From: Balneolaceae bacterium
GTDB taxonomy: Bacteria > Bacteroidota > Rhodothermia > Balneolales > Balneolaceae
Reading direction: 5' to 3'
Length of the DNA stretch: 33,232 bases
Assembly (NCBI GenBank): GCA_007118695.1
Contig: SKRC01000086.1
Location: 1-33,232 of the forward strand
Shown here: positions 24,316-33,232 of the stretch, one piece after another
Position numbering within the stretch: the first letter of the stretch is position 1
How the letters are laid out: every line of letters begins with the position of its first letter
Notes under the pieces: model-generated
Databases searched by the model: none
Told to the model about the DNA's origin: nothing
Seen by the model: the letters and a program-made list of their open reading frames with translations, nothing else
Position numbers and translations under genes: made by a program

Positions 24316-27009
24316 TCAGCCCAATTCTTTCAGCTGGGATCTCAGTTTTTCGAGTTTGGAATCTGCATCGCTTTTTTTCTGTTGTTCCCGCTCGACAACC
24401 GCATCGGGGGCATTATCGACGAACTGCTTGTTTGAGAGTTTCTTTTCAACCGACTTGAGAAAGCCCAACGTGTTTTCGATCTCATTCTGGATCCGGTCAC
24501 GTTCCTTATCAAGGTCGATCAACCCTTCCAGCGGAATATAGATCTCCGAGCCATCAACGACCGATGAAGCCGAAGCCGGGGGCTTCTCGATGGCCGGATC
24601 AACGGTAATGGAATCGACAGTGAGAAGTTTGCGGAAAATCCAGCCGGCATCAACCAGGGAAGCGGTCAGCTCACCGGATTTCGGTTTGATAAACAGATTG
24701 AGAGCCGCTTTTGGCGACAGCCCCATTTCAGCCTGGATATTCCGGATGGAAGATACCATCTGCTGAACCGTGATGAATAGCTTTTGGGCCTCCGGATCCA
24801 CCTGGTCATCGCGGTATTCAGGCCAGGACGAAACCATGATCGCTTCATCGGATGCCCGCTGCCGGATCCGCTGCCAGATCTCTTCACTGATAAAGGGCAT
24901 AAACGGATGCAGAAGCTTCAGCAGGACTTCAAAGAACCCGAGGGCAAGCTCAAGTCGTTCGGCCGGAATTTTTGCACCCTGTTCATCGGCTTTGATCACT
25001 TCGATATACCAGTCGCAAAAATCGTCCCAAATAAGCGAGTAAATCTTCTGCAACGCTTCATTGAGCCGGTAACGCCCAAAATCCTGGTCCATCAATTGGA
25101 TCGTTTGCTGCAGCCGGGTCATCATCCAGCGATCGGCCAGGTTCGACTCATCGATCTCCAGCGAAGGCGTGTACTGCCGGCCTTCCTGCATGTTCATGGC
25201 CAGAAAGCGGAAGGCGTTCCAGATTTTGTTCGAAAAATTTCTGCCCTGCTCGCAAAGCGACTCTTCAAAAAGCAGATCGTTGCCGGCGGGAGAGGAGAAC
25301 AACATGCCGACCCGGGTGCCATCGGCGCCAAAGTCGCTGATCAGCCTCAGCGGATCGGGGGAATTCCCCAGCGACTTGGACATCTTCCGGCGTTTATCAT
25401 CGCGGACAATCCCGTGATAATAGACATTGTTAAAGGGTTTTTCTCCCCTGAAGGCATAACCGGCCATAATCATCCGTGCAACCCAGAAGAACATGATCTC
25501 CGGGGCTGTCACCAGGTCCTGCGTCGGATAGTAATAGTTGATCTCCCTGTTGTCGGGATCTTTAAAGCCGTCAAAAACCGTGATCGGCCACAGCCAGGAG
25601 GAGAACCAGGTATCCAGCACATCTTCATCCTGGCCCAAATGGGTTTTGCCGAGCTTATCGTTGCCGGATTTTTGCCGGGCTTTTTCAACGGCTTCTTCTT
25701 CGGTTTTGGCAATCACATACTCATCCTCGCCTTTGCCGTAATACCAGGCAGGGATTCGCTGGCCCCACCAGAGCTGGCGTGAAATGCACCAGTCGCGGAT
25801 GTTCTCCATCCAGTGTTTGTAGGTATTCTTGAATTTATCCGGGTGAAAACGGATCTCATCGTTCATCACATTATCGAGGGCCGGCTGCGCCAGCTCCTTC
25901 ATCCGGCAAAACCACTGCAGGGACAGGCGCGGCTCAATCACAGCATCGGTTCGCTCGGAATACCCGATCTTGTTGGCAATCTCTTCAACCTTGATGAGGC
26001 GGCCATTCTTTTCCAGGTCCCGGATGATCGATTTCCGGGCTTCAAACCGGTCCTGGCCGACATAAAATTCACCTTTCTCGCCAACAGTTCCGTCATCGTT
26101 AAACATATCAATCACGTCAAGCCCGTGCCGCTGCCCGATTTCATAATCATTCACGTCATGGGCCGGGGTCACCTTCAGGCAGCCGGTTCCGTACTCCGGG
26201 TCAACATAATCGTCAGCGACCACCGGAACCTCCCGTTCTACCATCGGGATAATGGCCGTTTTGCCAATCAAATCCTTGTATCGCTCATCTTTCGGATTTA
26301 CACACACCCCGGTATCGGCCAAAATGGTTTCAGGCCGGGTTGTGGCGATCGTAACGAATTCATCCGACCCTTTGATTTGATATTTTACGTGGTAAAGCTT
26401 CGACTGAACTTCCTTGTGGATGACCTCTTCATCCGACAGGGCGGTCCTGGCTGATGGATCCCAGTTGATCATCCTCAGGCCGCGGTAAATATAGCCCCGT
26501 TCGTACAGGTCGATAAAACAGTCGATGACCGCATCATACAGGTCATCTTCCAGGGTAAACCGGGTTCGTTTCCAGTCGCAGGAGGCTCCCAGCTTTTTAA
26601 GCTGCTGCAGGATAATGCCGCCATGTTCTTCCGTCCACGCCCAGGCATGATCCAGGAATTCATCCCTGGTGAGATCCGATTTTTTGATCCCCTGCTTCCG
26701 CAGCTTCTGCACCACTTTTGCTTCCGTTGCAATCGATGCATGGTCGGTACCCGGCACCCAGCAGGCGTTTTTGCCCTGCATGCGTGCCCTGCGGACCAGT
26801 ACATCCTGAATGGTATTATTGAGCATATGACCCATATGCAGAACGCCGGTCACATTGGGAGGGGGGATAACAATGGTGTAGGGTTCCCGGTCGTCCGGTT
26901 CCGAGTAAAAGTAACCGTTTTCTTCCCAATAGGCATACCACTTGTCTTCTGCGGTTGAGGGATCATACTGCTTGGGGATCCCGGTAATGGAATTGATCTG
27001 GTTACTCAT
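24316..27009 (-). CDS. valS: valyl-tRNA synthetase
   Basis: ValS charges tRNA-Val in the cytosol. The class I signatures are present: the HIGH-type motif His58-Met-Gly-His61 in Pro-Pro-Asn-Val-Thr-Gly-Val-Leu-His-Met-Gly-His, and Lys-Met-Ser-Lys-Ser at about residue 541. An editing (CP1) domain lies between them, with Thr-Thr-Arg-Pro-Glu-Thr and Gly-Thr-Gly. The anticodon-binding domain follows, and the C-terminal 70 residues form the ValS coiled-coil arm (Leu-Asp-Lys-Glu-Arg-Asp-Arg-Ile). At 897 residues it is full length. rsmB lies upstream on the same strand, 85 bp away, so the two translation genes may share a transcript. The short leader shows no T-box, which fits a non-Firmicute. Confidence 0.98.
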   Translation of the reverse strand: MSNQINSITGIPKQYDPSTAEDKWYAYWEENGYFYSEPDDREPYTIVIPPPNVTGVLHMGHMLNNTIQDVLVRRARMQGKNACWVPGTDHASIATEAKVVQKLRKQGIKKSDLTRDEFLDHAWAWTEEHGGIILQQLKKLGASCDWKRTRFTLEDDLYDAVIDCFIDLYERGYIYRGLRMINWDPSARTALSDEEVIHKEVQSKLYHVKYQIKGSDEFVTIATTRPETILADTGVCVNPKDERYKDLIGKTAIIPMVEREVPVVADDYVDPEYGTGCLKVTPAHDVNDYEIGQRHGLDVIDMFNDDGTVGEKGEFYVGQDRFEARKSIIRDLEKNGRLIKVEEIANKIGYSERTDAVIEPRLSLQWFCRMKELAQPALDNVMNDEIRFHPDKFKNTYKHWMENIRDWCISRQLWWGQRIPAWYYGKGEDEYVIAKTEEEAVEKARQKSGNDKLGKTHLGQDEDVLDTWFSSWLWPITVFDGFKDPDNREINYYYPTQDLVTAPEIMFFWVARMIMAGYAFRGEKPFNNVYYHGIVRDDKRRKMSKSLGNSPDPLRLISDFGADGTRVGMLFSSPAGNDLLFEESLCEQGRNFSNKIWNAFRFLAMNMQEGRQYTPSLEIDESNLADRWMMTRLQQTIQLMDQDFGRYRLNEALQKIYSLIWDDFCDWYIEVIKADEQGAKIPAERLELALGFFEVLLKLLHPFMPFISEEIWQRIRQRASDEAIMVSSWPEYRDDQVDPEAQKLFITVQQMVSSIRNIQAEMGLSPKAALNLFIKPKSGELTASLVDAGWIFRKLLTVDSITVDPAIEKPPASASSVVDGSEIYIPLEGLIDLDKERDRIQNEIENTLGFLKSVEKKLSNKQFVDNAPDAVVEREQQKKSDADSKLEKLRSQLKELG

Positions 27010-27094
27010 AATTTTCTTTTACGTCACAGTGGCGCGTGAAGTGCGCAGAACCGCCATGCCGGCACACCCCTGCATCCATAAATAAGGTTGAAAT

Positions 27095-28414
27095 TTATTT
27101 GACTCGTACCAGGCGAACACCAAAGTGTCCATCACAGGCATGTTTATGAGGATAGGTCTGATACGCTTTGCCGCCTTCAGTCAGAACTTCTTCCGGGAGA
27201 TAGTCGCTGAGATCATCCAGCTCATAATTATCGTATTTCTCCAGGAATTTCTGAATCTGATCCCAATTCTCCTCCGGTTCCAGCGAACAGGTGCTGTACA
27301 CAAGCCGGCCGCCTTTTTTTACCATATTGCCGGCCTCTTCCAGCAGTTCTTCCTGCAGCTTGATCAAATCCTCAAGATCCTGTTCCGTACGATTCCACCT
27401 CAGGTCAGCCCGCTTGCTTAACACGCCGGTCCCGGTGCAAGGAGCATCGAGAAGGACTCCGTCGGTAATTTTCAGGTTTATATCGCGTGCGTCGGACCGT
27501 CGGATCTTTATATTTTCAGCGTTGAAGTTAAGAGCGCTTTGGGCAAGCTTTTCCAGCCGTTCCGAGCTGATGTCAATGGCATAGATCGAACCCTCTCCTT
27601 CCATCAGGTCCGAGATCATAATCGCTTTGGTTCCAGGTGCGGCACAAAGATCGTAGATGGTCTCACCCGGTTGAGGGTCCAGGATCGTTGGAGCAAAACC
27701 GGCGGCAATATCCTGTACCTGGCAGAAGCCTTTGTGGAGCCAGCTCTTTTCAATAAACGGCTGGACGGTATCGACTTTAAAGTACCCCGGCAGCCAATCG
27801 CTCTCTGTGAAAGCGATGTCGGCTTTCTCCATGCGGAGTTTAAAATTTTCTGTTTTGGTTCTCAGGTTGTTGACCCGGATAAAATAATTCGGCCTTGTGT
27901 TGTTGGCTTGCATCAGCTGGAAGGCTTCCCGTTCTCCCAGGCGTTCCGACCAGCGTTTTACCATCCACTCGGGATGCGAAAAGGTGGTGGCGACCAGTTT
28001 GGTCCTGTCTTCAAATGCGGGCTTGGGAAGGTTTTCCAGATCCCGCTGAATGTTTCTCAGAATGGCATTTACCAGGTCACCCGATTTGGAGCCCAGTGTA
28101 AGTTTGGCGATCTCAACGGCTTCATTGATGGCCGCATAATCCGGGGTGCTGTCCATAAAAATCATATCGTAGAGGCCAAGCCTCAGGATATTTTTCAACT
28201 GGGGCTTCATTTCATCCATTCCTATGCTGGAGAATTCGCCAATCAGGAAATCGAGATAACTCCTTTTTCGAAGTACATTCTGAACATATTCACGCACCTG
28301 TGCCCGTTCCCTCGGCTCCAGGTCATTAGCCCGTTGGAAATCGACGTAGCCTTCCAGGTCAAATTGAACTAAAATGTCTACACTAACAGATCTTGCTGTA
28401 ATCTCAGTTTCCAA
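27095..28414 (-). CDS. rsmB: 16S rRNA (cytosine-5) methyltransferase RsmB
   Basis: RsmB methylates C967 of 16S rRNA in E. coli. The 439-residue protein has an N-terminal NusB-like helical RNA-binding domain (about 5-140, with Tyr-Ala-Ala-Ile-Asn-Glu-Ala-Val). A SAM-dependent methyltransferase domain follows. Motif I is Asp-Leu-Cys-Ala-Ala-Pro-Gly-Thr-Lys at 255-263. Motif IV Asp-Ala-Pro-Cys-Thr-Gly-Thr-Gly contains Cys326, and motif VI Ser-Thr-Cys-Ser-Leu-Glu-Pro-Glu-Glu-Asn contains Cys376, the two cysteines used for RNA attack and release. It lies upstream of valS on the same strand and is divergent from the phosphate cotransporter gene. The fmt partner gene seen in gamma-proteobacteria is absent here. 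Confidence 0.95.
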   Translation of the reverse strand: METEITARSVSVDILVQFDLEGYVDFQRANDLEPRERAQVREYVQNVLRKRSYLDFLIGEFSSIGMDEMKPQLKNILRLGLYDMIFMDSTPDYAAINEAVEIAKLTLGSKSGDLVNAILRNIQRDLENLPKPAFEDRTKLVATTFSHPEWMVKRWSERLGEREAFQLMQANNTRPNYFIRVNNLRTKTENFKLRMEKADIAFTESDWLPGYFKVDTVQPFIEKSWLHKGFCQVQDIAAGFAPTILDPQPGETIYDLCAAPGTKAIMISDLMEGEGSIYAIDISSERLEKLAQSALNFNAENIKIRRSDARDINLKITDGVLLDAPCTGTGVLSKRADLRWNRTEQDLEDLIKLQEELLEEAGNMVKKGGRLVYSTCSLEPEENWDQIQKFLEKYDNYELDDLSDYLPEEVLTEGGKAYQTYPHKHACDGHFGVRLVRVK

Positions 28415-28580
28415 AAGTTTTCCTTATTATGTATTGTTGTTCCAATTCATATTGACTCAAGCCGGAAAATGACCAATCAGACTGCCAAAAAACACTATTT
28501 TATCACATCCGCCAAAGAATCCTAAGATATCATTTTCGACATCTTTTTGCTAATGATGTGTAATCTTAAATTGCCTTGTA

Positions 28581-30248
28581 ATGTTTGAATCATTTGACGC
28601 CTGGATGTTCCTGGCCGGGCTGGGAATATTTCTGTTTGGTATTTACATGATGGAGGAGTCCATCAAGCTGCTTTCAGGCCGCGCCTTTAAGGGACTGATA
28701 CGACGTTATACTGCAACTCCAATCAAGGGAATCATCACCGGGTCGATCAGTACGGCGGTGCTGCAGAGCAGTTCGGCGGTCTCGCTGATGGTGCTGGCTT
28801 TTGTGGGGGCCGGGATTATGAACCTGATCAATGCCATTGCCGTGATGATGGGAGCAAAAATCGGGACAACGATGACCGCCTGGATTGTAGCGGTTTTCGG
28901 GTTCAAGTTCTCCATTGAAGCGTTTGCGCTTCCAATGATCGGTATTGGCGGGCTCGGGCTGATTGTGCTGGCAAAATCACCCCGGTATGTAAATATCAGC
29001 AAGTTGCTGGTCGCCTTTGGATTCCTGTTTCACGGGCTGGATTTCATGAAGGTGAGTGTCGAGGAATTGGCCGCTTCCATCGACCTGGCGGCTATCCCTC
29101 AACTGGGTTTATGGGTTTATCTGCTGGCCGGGCTGATCCTGACAGCTATCATGCAATCGAGTTCGGCCACGATAGCGATTGTGCTGACGATGATTTTTAC
29201 GGATGTGATTGATTTCAATGCAGGTGCTGCCATGGTGATCGGGGCCAATATCGGAACGACAGTCACCATCATGCTGGGTTCAATAAGCGGGATACCGGCA
29301 AAGAAGCAGGCAGCTGTCAGCCAGCTGATATTTGCGACAAGTACGGCCCTGGTCGCCTTTCTGTTTTTGCCGGTCCTGGTCTGGCTGATCCTTGATCTGT
29401 TCAGATTTTCCGATAACCTGGTTTTAGGGCTTGCGCTTTTCCATACGGTGTTCAACGTGCTCGGTGTCGTGCTTTTCTACCCGTTTATTCCCCGCCTCAG
29501 CAGCTATGTTCAGCGTGTGTTACCGGAAAGGCAGGAGCAGCTGTCGAACTATATAAAAAATACGAATCCCGAGGTATCCGATGCGGCTGTGGTTGCCATT
29601 CGCAAGGAGATATTGAACCAGCTGGCCTGTTCCGTTGACTATATTCATAGGTTATACAAAATTTTTGGCCCGCAGAGGAATGCAACAGATTTTACCCGAA
29701 GCCTGACCTACCATGATATCGAACGGCTGCATGCCGAGATATTTGAATACTACGCCAGAATGCTGGGCTATGAAATTGCTGAAGAGGATGCGGAAAAACT
29801 GGAAAAATATATCAGGGCCAGCCGCAGCATTATGAATGCCTCGAAGAATTTGTATGATATTCACCCGCAGGTGACCGAGCTGGCAAAGGAGGAGTCGCCC
29901 TTTTTATTGGAGGCTCACAGGGATATTTTGAGCAGGATCAAGGAGTTTGAAAAGATTGTCCATGATGTGATGATTGACGAAATCAGCGGGGATAACCGGG
30001 GACTGTTGGACAACAGTTTCCATACGGTGGAAGATGGCGATAAGAATTTTATCAAAAAATGCGCCCATGCCATTGCCGAAAAAAGAGTTGAGGAGCAGGA
30101 TATCACCCGGCTGCTGATGATCAACCGCGCCATCACTCAATCACTGAGGATGTTTCTGCTAAGTATGCAGGGGCTGATGGAAGAAAGGATCGCGAGGTTG
30201 ACAGAGGAGAAGGAACCGGAAATTGAAATGAAAGCGGGTGAAGGGTGA
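28581..30248 (+). CDS. Na+/phosphate cotransporter (NptA/YjbB type) with PhoU-like tail
   Basis: This is an inner-membrane transporter of 555 residues of the Na/Pi cotransporter (SLC34-like) family. Two inverted-repeat cores each carry the characteristic Gln-Ser-Ser-Ser motif: Gln62 in Leu-Gln-Ser-Ser-Ser-Ala and Gln192 in Met-Gln-Ser-Ser-Ser-Ala. Each is followed by a Gly-Ala-x-Ile-Gly-Thr-Thr-type segment. About eight to nine helices run to residue 315. The C-terminal 230 residues are charged and helical, resembling PhoU, which in relatives regulates phosphate flux. It lies 132 bp upstream of atpD, but atpD has its own strong promoter, so co-transcription is probably minor. Direction of phosphate movement (uptake or efflux) is not decided by sequence. 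Confidence 0.94.
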   Translation: MFESFDAWMFLAGLGIFLFGIYMMEESIKLLSGRAFKGLIRRYTATPIKGIITGSISTAVLQSSSAVSLMVLAFVGAGIMNLINAIAVMMGAKIGTTMTAWIVAVFGFKFSIEAFALPMIGIGGLGLIVLAKSPRYVNISKLLVAFGFLFHGLDFMKVSVEELAASIDLAAIPQLGLWVYLLAGLILTAIMQSSSATIAIVLTMIFTDVIDFNAGAAMVIGANIGTTVTIMLGSISGIPAKKQAAVSQLIFATSTALVAFLFLPVLVWLILDLFRFSDNLVLGLALFHTVFNVLGVVLFYPFIPRLSSYVQRVLPERQEQLSNYIKNTNPEVSDAAVVAIRKEILNQLACSVDYIHRLYKIFGPQRNATDFTRSLTYHDIERLHAEIFEYYARMLGYEIAEEDAEKLEKYIRASRSIMNASKNLYDIHPQVTELAKEESPFLLEAHRDILSRIKEFEKIVHDVMIDEISGDNRGLLDNSFHTVEDGDKNFIKKCAHAIAEKRVEEQDITRLLMINRAITQSLRMFLLSMQGLMEERIARLTEEKEPEIEMKAGEG

Positions 30249-30275
30249 ATATCATCGATTACCGGGTGTTTCCCC

Positions 30276-30307
30276 TTTGCATTTTCATGTGGGATTGGCT
30301 AATTTTG
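30276..30307 (+). promoter_or_regulatory. Bacteroidetes-type promoter for atpD-atpC
   Basis: TTTG at 30276-30279 (-33 box) and TAATTTTG at 30300-30307 (-7 box) are separated by 20 bp. Both match the Bacteroidetes sigma consensus TTTG-N17-23-TAnnTTTG exactly. Transcription should start close to 30313, leaving a leader of about 65-70 nt before the atpD start at 30381. This is the best promoter in the window and a main sign of the organism's lineage. Confidence 0.8.
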
Positions 30308-30377
30308 CACGCTTCAAAAGTTAATGAAGAAAACCTGTTCTTAAGCGCATTTAAATAGACTTTAAAACTAAATTTAA

Positions 30378-31877
<1,500 letters not shown>

Positions 31878-31891
31878 TAGAGGGTAAAATC

Positions 31892-32311
31892 ATGGCAGAT
31901 ACTTTTCAGGCACAGATTTTGACACCCGATGGAAAGCGTTTTGAAGGCAGCGTTCAGGCTGTCCAGGTCCCCGGTGTTGGCGGGAGTTTTGAAATGAGAG
32001 TGGATCATGCACCCATCATTTCAACCCTGGCTATCGGGCGTGCTCGAGTGATTACAGACACTACCGAACTCCTCTATTTTGCCATCAGTGGCGGGTTTGT
32101 TGAGATGAATGACAACAACATGACCCTGCTGGCCGAAGCTGCCGAACGCGTTGAAGAAATCGATGTAGAACGTGCGGAACGGGCAAAAGCACGTGCTTTG
32201 GAAGAGCTGATGAAGCGGCAAAAGGACAAAGAAGTGATGTTAAGGGCGTTGAAGCGGGCTGAAAACAGATTAAGCCTCAAAGAGCAGCAACTCGAAGGAA
32301 AGCTGGACTAA
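31892..32311 (+). CDS. atpC: ATP synthase F1 epsilon subunit
   Basis: AtpC is part of the central stalk and can inhibit ATP hydrolysis. The 139-residue protein has the N-terminal beta-sandwich (about 1-85: Gln-Ile-Leu-Thr-Pro-Asp-Gly, Gly-Gly-Ser-Phe-Glu-Met-Arg-Val-Asp-His-Ala-Pro, Ala-Ile-Ser-Gly-Gly-Phe-Val-Glu). A complete C-terminal helical hairpin (about 90-139) is rich in Glu, Arg, Lys and Ala. The hairpin's presence is worth noting because some Bacteroidota have short forms lacking it. The Met start is 14 bp after atpD. Its TAA stop overlaps the stop codon of the convergent acyltransferase gene. Confidence 0.96.
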   Translation: MADTFQAQILTPDGKRFEGSVQAVQVPGVGGSFEMRVDHAPIISTLAIGRARVITDTTELLYFAISGGFVEMNDNNMTLLAEAAERVEEIDVERAERAKARALEELMKRQKDKEVMLRALKRAENRLSLKEQQLEGKLD

Positions 32312-33027
32312 AACCACTTTTTGAATTCACTGTCGTCAAAACCGCTGTATTTTTGAAGCCCGAGCAACAGGCTCTGCAAGGACAATTCAAACCGATGTTG
32401 CAGTCCCTTCCTGTCCCCGGAGTCGTTGAAGCCGGTTCTGTCTACGGGCTCCCCGATGCTGATATGCAGCTCGGGTTTGCTGTGGCGCATTGTATGAATG
32501 TAGATTCCAACCGGTACCACATCCACCTCCGGCAACCGGTCACTCAGCCAGGTGAGCCCGCCCTGAAAGACAGGCTTATCCACCGTGAAAGGCACGATTT
32601 TTCCTTCCGGATAGATGTACAGGGAGGCATTTTCACGTTTCATTGAGTCAAGGGCATACCGGAGAGAGGGGAGTGAATGGCGCGGATTTTCCAGGTTGAC
32701 GGAAAAGGCTCCGATCCGCCGGAAAAACCGGTACCGTAACATCTGCTTGTCTTCCATCATGGCACGCCCGCGCTGGTGAAACAGGTTCCGGTTCAGCAGC
32801 AGAGGGATCAGGCCATCCCACCAGGAAGAATGGTTCAAATAATAGATTGTCCTGGCGTCTGATGCAGGCCGATAGCTTTGCTTCAGCCAGATTCTTTTGA
32901 ATCTTGAGCGGAACAGCCATTTGGTATACCAGCCAAACAAGCTGATGAACAGTTTTGATTCTTGTGCCGGTATAAAACCGGCTTGATTTTGCTCCGGGGT
33001 TTTTGTCATCAGGTTATTATTATCCAC
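32308..33027 (-). CDS. PlsC-like phospholipid/glycerol acyltransferase
   Basis: This protein has 239 residues with the LPLAT acyltransferase motifs. Motif I is Asn-His66-Ser-Ser-Trp-Trp-Asp71, the His-x4-Asp catalytic pair. Motif III is Tyr-Ile-Tyr-Pro-Glu-Gly-Lys at about residue 147. A Val-Pro-Val-Gly-Ile-Tyr stretch follows in the usual position for motif IV. Members acylate lysophosphatidic acid or other glycerol/amino-lipid acceptors at the inner membrane; the acceptor here is not predictable. An amphipathic segment near residues 26-45 may aid membrane binding. The stop codon overlaps that of atpC by 3 bp, so the two genes converge with no gap. Upstream it diverges from the O-methyltransferase gene over 70 bp. 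Confidence 0.9.
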   Translation of the reverse strand: MDNNNLMTKTPEQNQAGFIPAQESKLFISLFGWYTKWLFRSRFKRIWLKQSYRPASDARTIYYLNHSSWWDGLIPLLLNRNLFHQRGRAMMEDKQMLRYRFFRRIGAFSVNLENPRHSLPSLRYALDSMKRENASLYIYPEGKIVPFTVDKPVFQGGLTWLSDRLPEVDVVPVGIYIHTMRHSKPELHISIGEPVDRTGFNDSGDRKGLQHRFELSLQSLLLGLQKYSGFDDSEFKKWF

Positions 33028-33097
33028 TGAAAGGTAAAGATTTTATAGATTAACTCACTTTCAGCTAACAGCTAATTGTATATAGGAGATTTTGTAC

Positions 33098-33232
33098 ATG
33101 AATTTTTTGGATAAACGACTGAATGAATATATCGATCAACACACAACCGCTGAAACTCAAATTCTGATGGAACTGGTCCGCGATTCGACAAATGAGCTTA
33201 AACACACCGATATGCTGAGCGGCAGGCAGGTC
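33098..33232 (+). CDS. O-methyltransferase, SAM-dependent (5' part)
   Basis: The gene runs off the window after 45 codons. It starts Met-Asn-Phe-Leu-Asp-Lys-Arg-Leu-Asn-Glu-Tyr-Ile-Asp-Gln-His-Thr-Thr and reaches Met-Leu-Ser-Gly-Arg-Gln-Val. This is the typical N-terminal helix and Met-x-Ser-Gly segment of bacterial class I O-methyltransferases related to caffeoyl-CoA methyltransferases (MdmC/YrrM type). The SAM-binding motifs would come further downstream. An AGGAG ribosome binding site sits at 33084-33088, nine bases before the ATG. This is the clearest Shine-Dalgarno in the window and fixes the start. Substrate unknown. Confidence 0.8.
   Translation, partial: MNFLDKRLNEYIDQHTTAETQILMELVRDSTNELKHTDMLSGRQV

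Noticed and set aside
24784-25782. Long plus-strand frame (332 codons) within valS
   Set aside because: Antisense to a fully conserved synthetase; no independent signal.

Overview
This 33.2-kb window is a chromosomal segment made mostly of housekeeping genes on both strands. The organism looks like a member of the Bacteroidota/Rhodothermota/Balneolota assemblage, most likely Balneolaceae-like. This is inferred from three things: a textbook Bacteroidetes-type promoter (TTTG-N20-TAATTTTG) in front of atpD; an atpD-atpC pair detached from the rest of the ATP synthase genes; and protein styles such as a PD40-type exported protein remnant, a Tat-exported sugar-isomerase-like TIM barrel and a fused gamma-alpha 2-oxoacid:ferredoxin oxidoreductase. 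No marker gene here settles the genus.

Layout. 1-3106 (minus): purK, purE and a small lipoprotein gene, with a repeat-rich 668-bp gap between purK and purE. 3335-7967 (plus): STAS protein, prfA, a 639-bp repeat region, ppa, a truncated PD40-type gene and an AI-2E-family permease. 8207-13511 (minus): a CtpF-like P-type ATPase behind a DUF21/CBS membrane protein, then NADP-type gdhA. 13980-16940 (plus): korA-korB. 17263-20656 (minus): aldo/keto reductase, Tat-exported TIM barrel, GAF histidine kinase. 20857-24265 (plus): nfo, a membrane M23 peptidase-like protein, an MgtC/DUF4010 protein. 24316-28414 (minus): rsmB and valS. 28581-32311 (plus): Na/phosphate cotransporter, atpD, atpC. 32308-33027 (minus): acyltransferase. 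From 33098 (plus): the start of an O-methyltransferase.

Functional links. PurK and PurE together give the N5-CAIR route of purine synthesis. gdhA and korAB are divergent neighbours and both act on 2-oxoglutarate. rsmB/valS and prfA are translation genes. DUF21/CBS plus P-type ATPase form a probable two-gene ion-transport operon.

The least ordinary content lies between genes. At least five gaps carry short tandem repeats with a heptamer (7-bp) period, each built from a different word (AAGCTCA; CAGTNNN; GAGTCCT/GGACTCA; CAAGGAG; ATACAGG). Where flanking genes are visible, they lie at gene 3' ends, sometimes running into the stop codon and sometimes arranged as inverted arms. A 15-bp array, a 17-bp array and a 58-bp dispersed repeat also occur. 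The two copies of the dispersed repeat lie downstream of purK and of korB in the same orientation relative to the upstream gene. I saw no CRISPR array, tRNA, rRNA, integrase, transposase, defence system or biosynthetic cluster.
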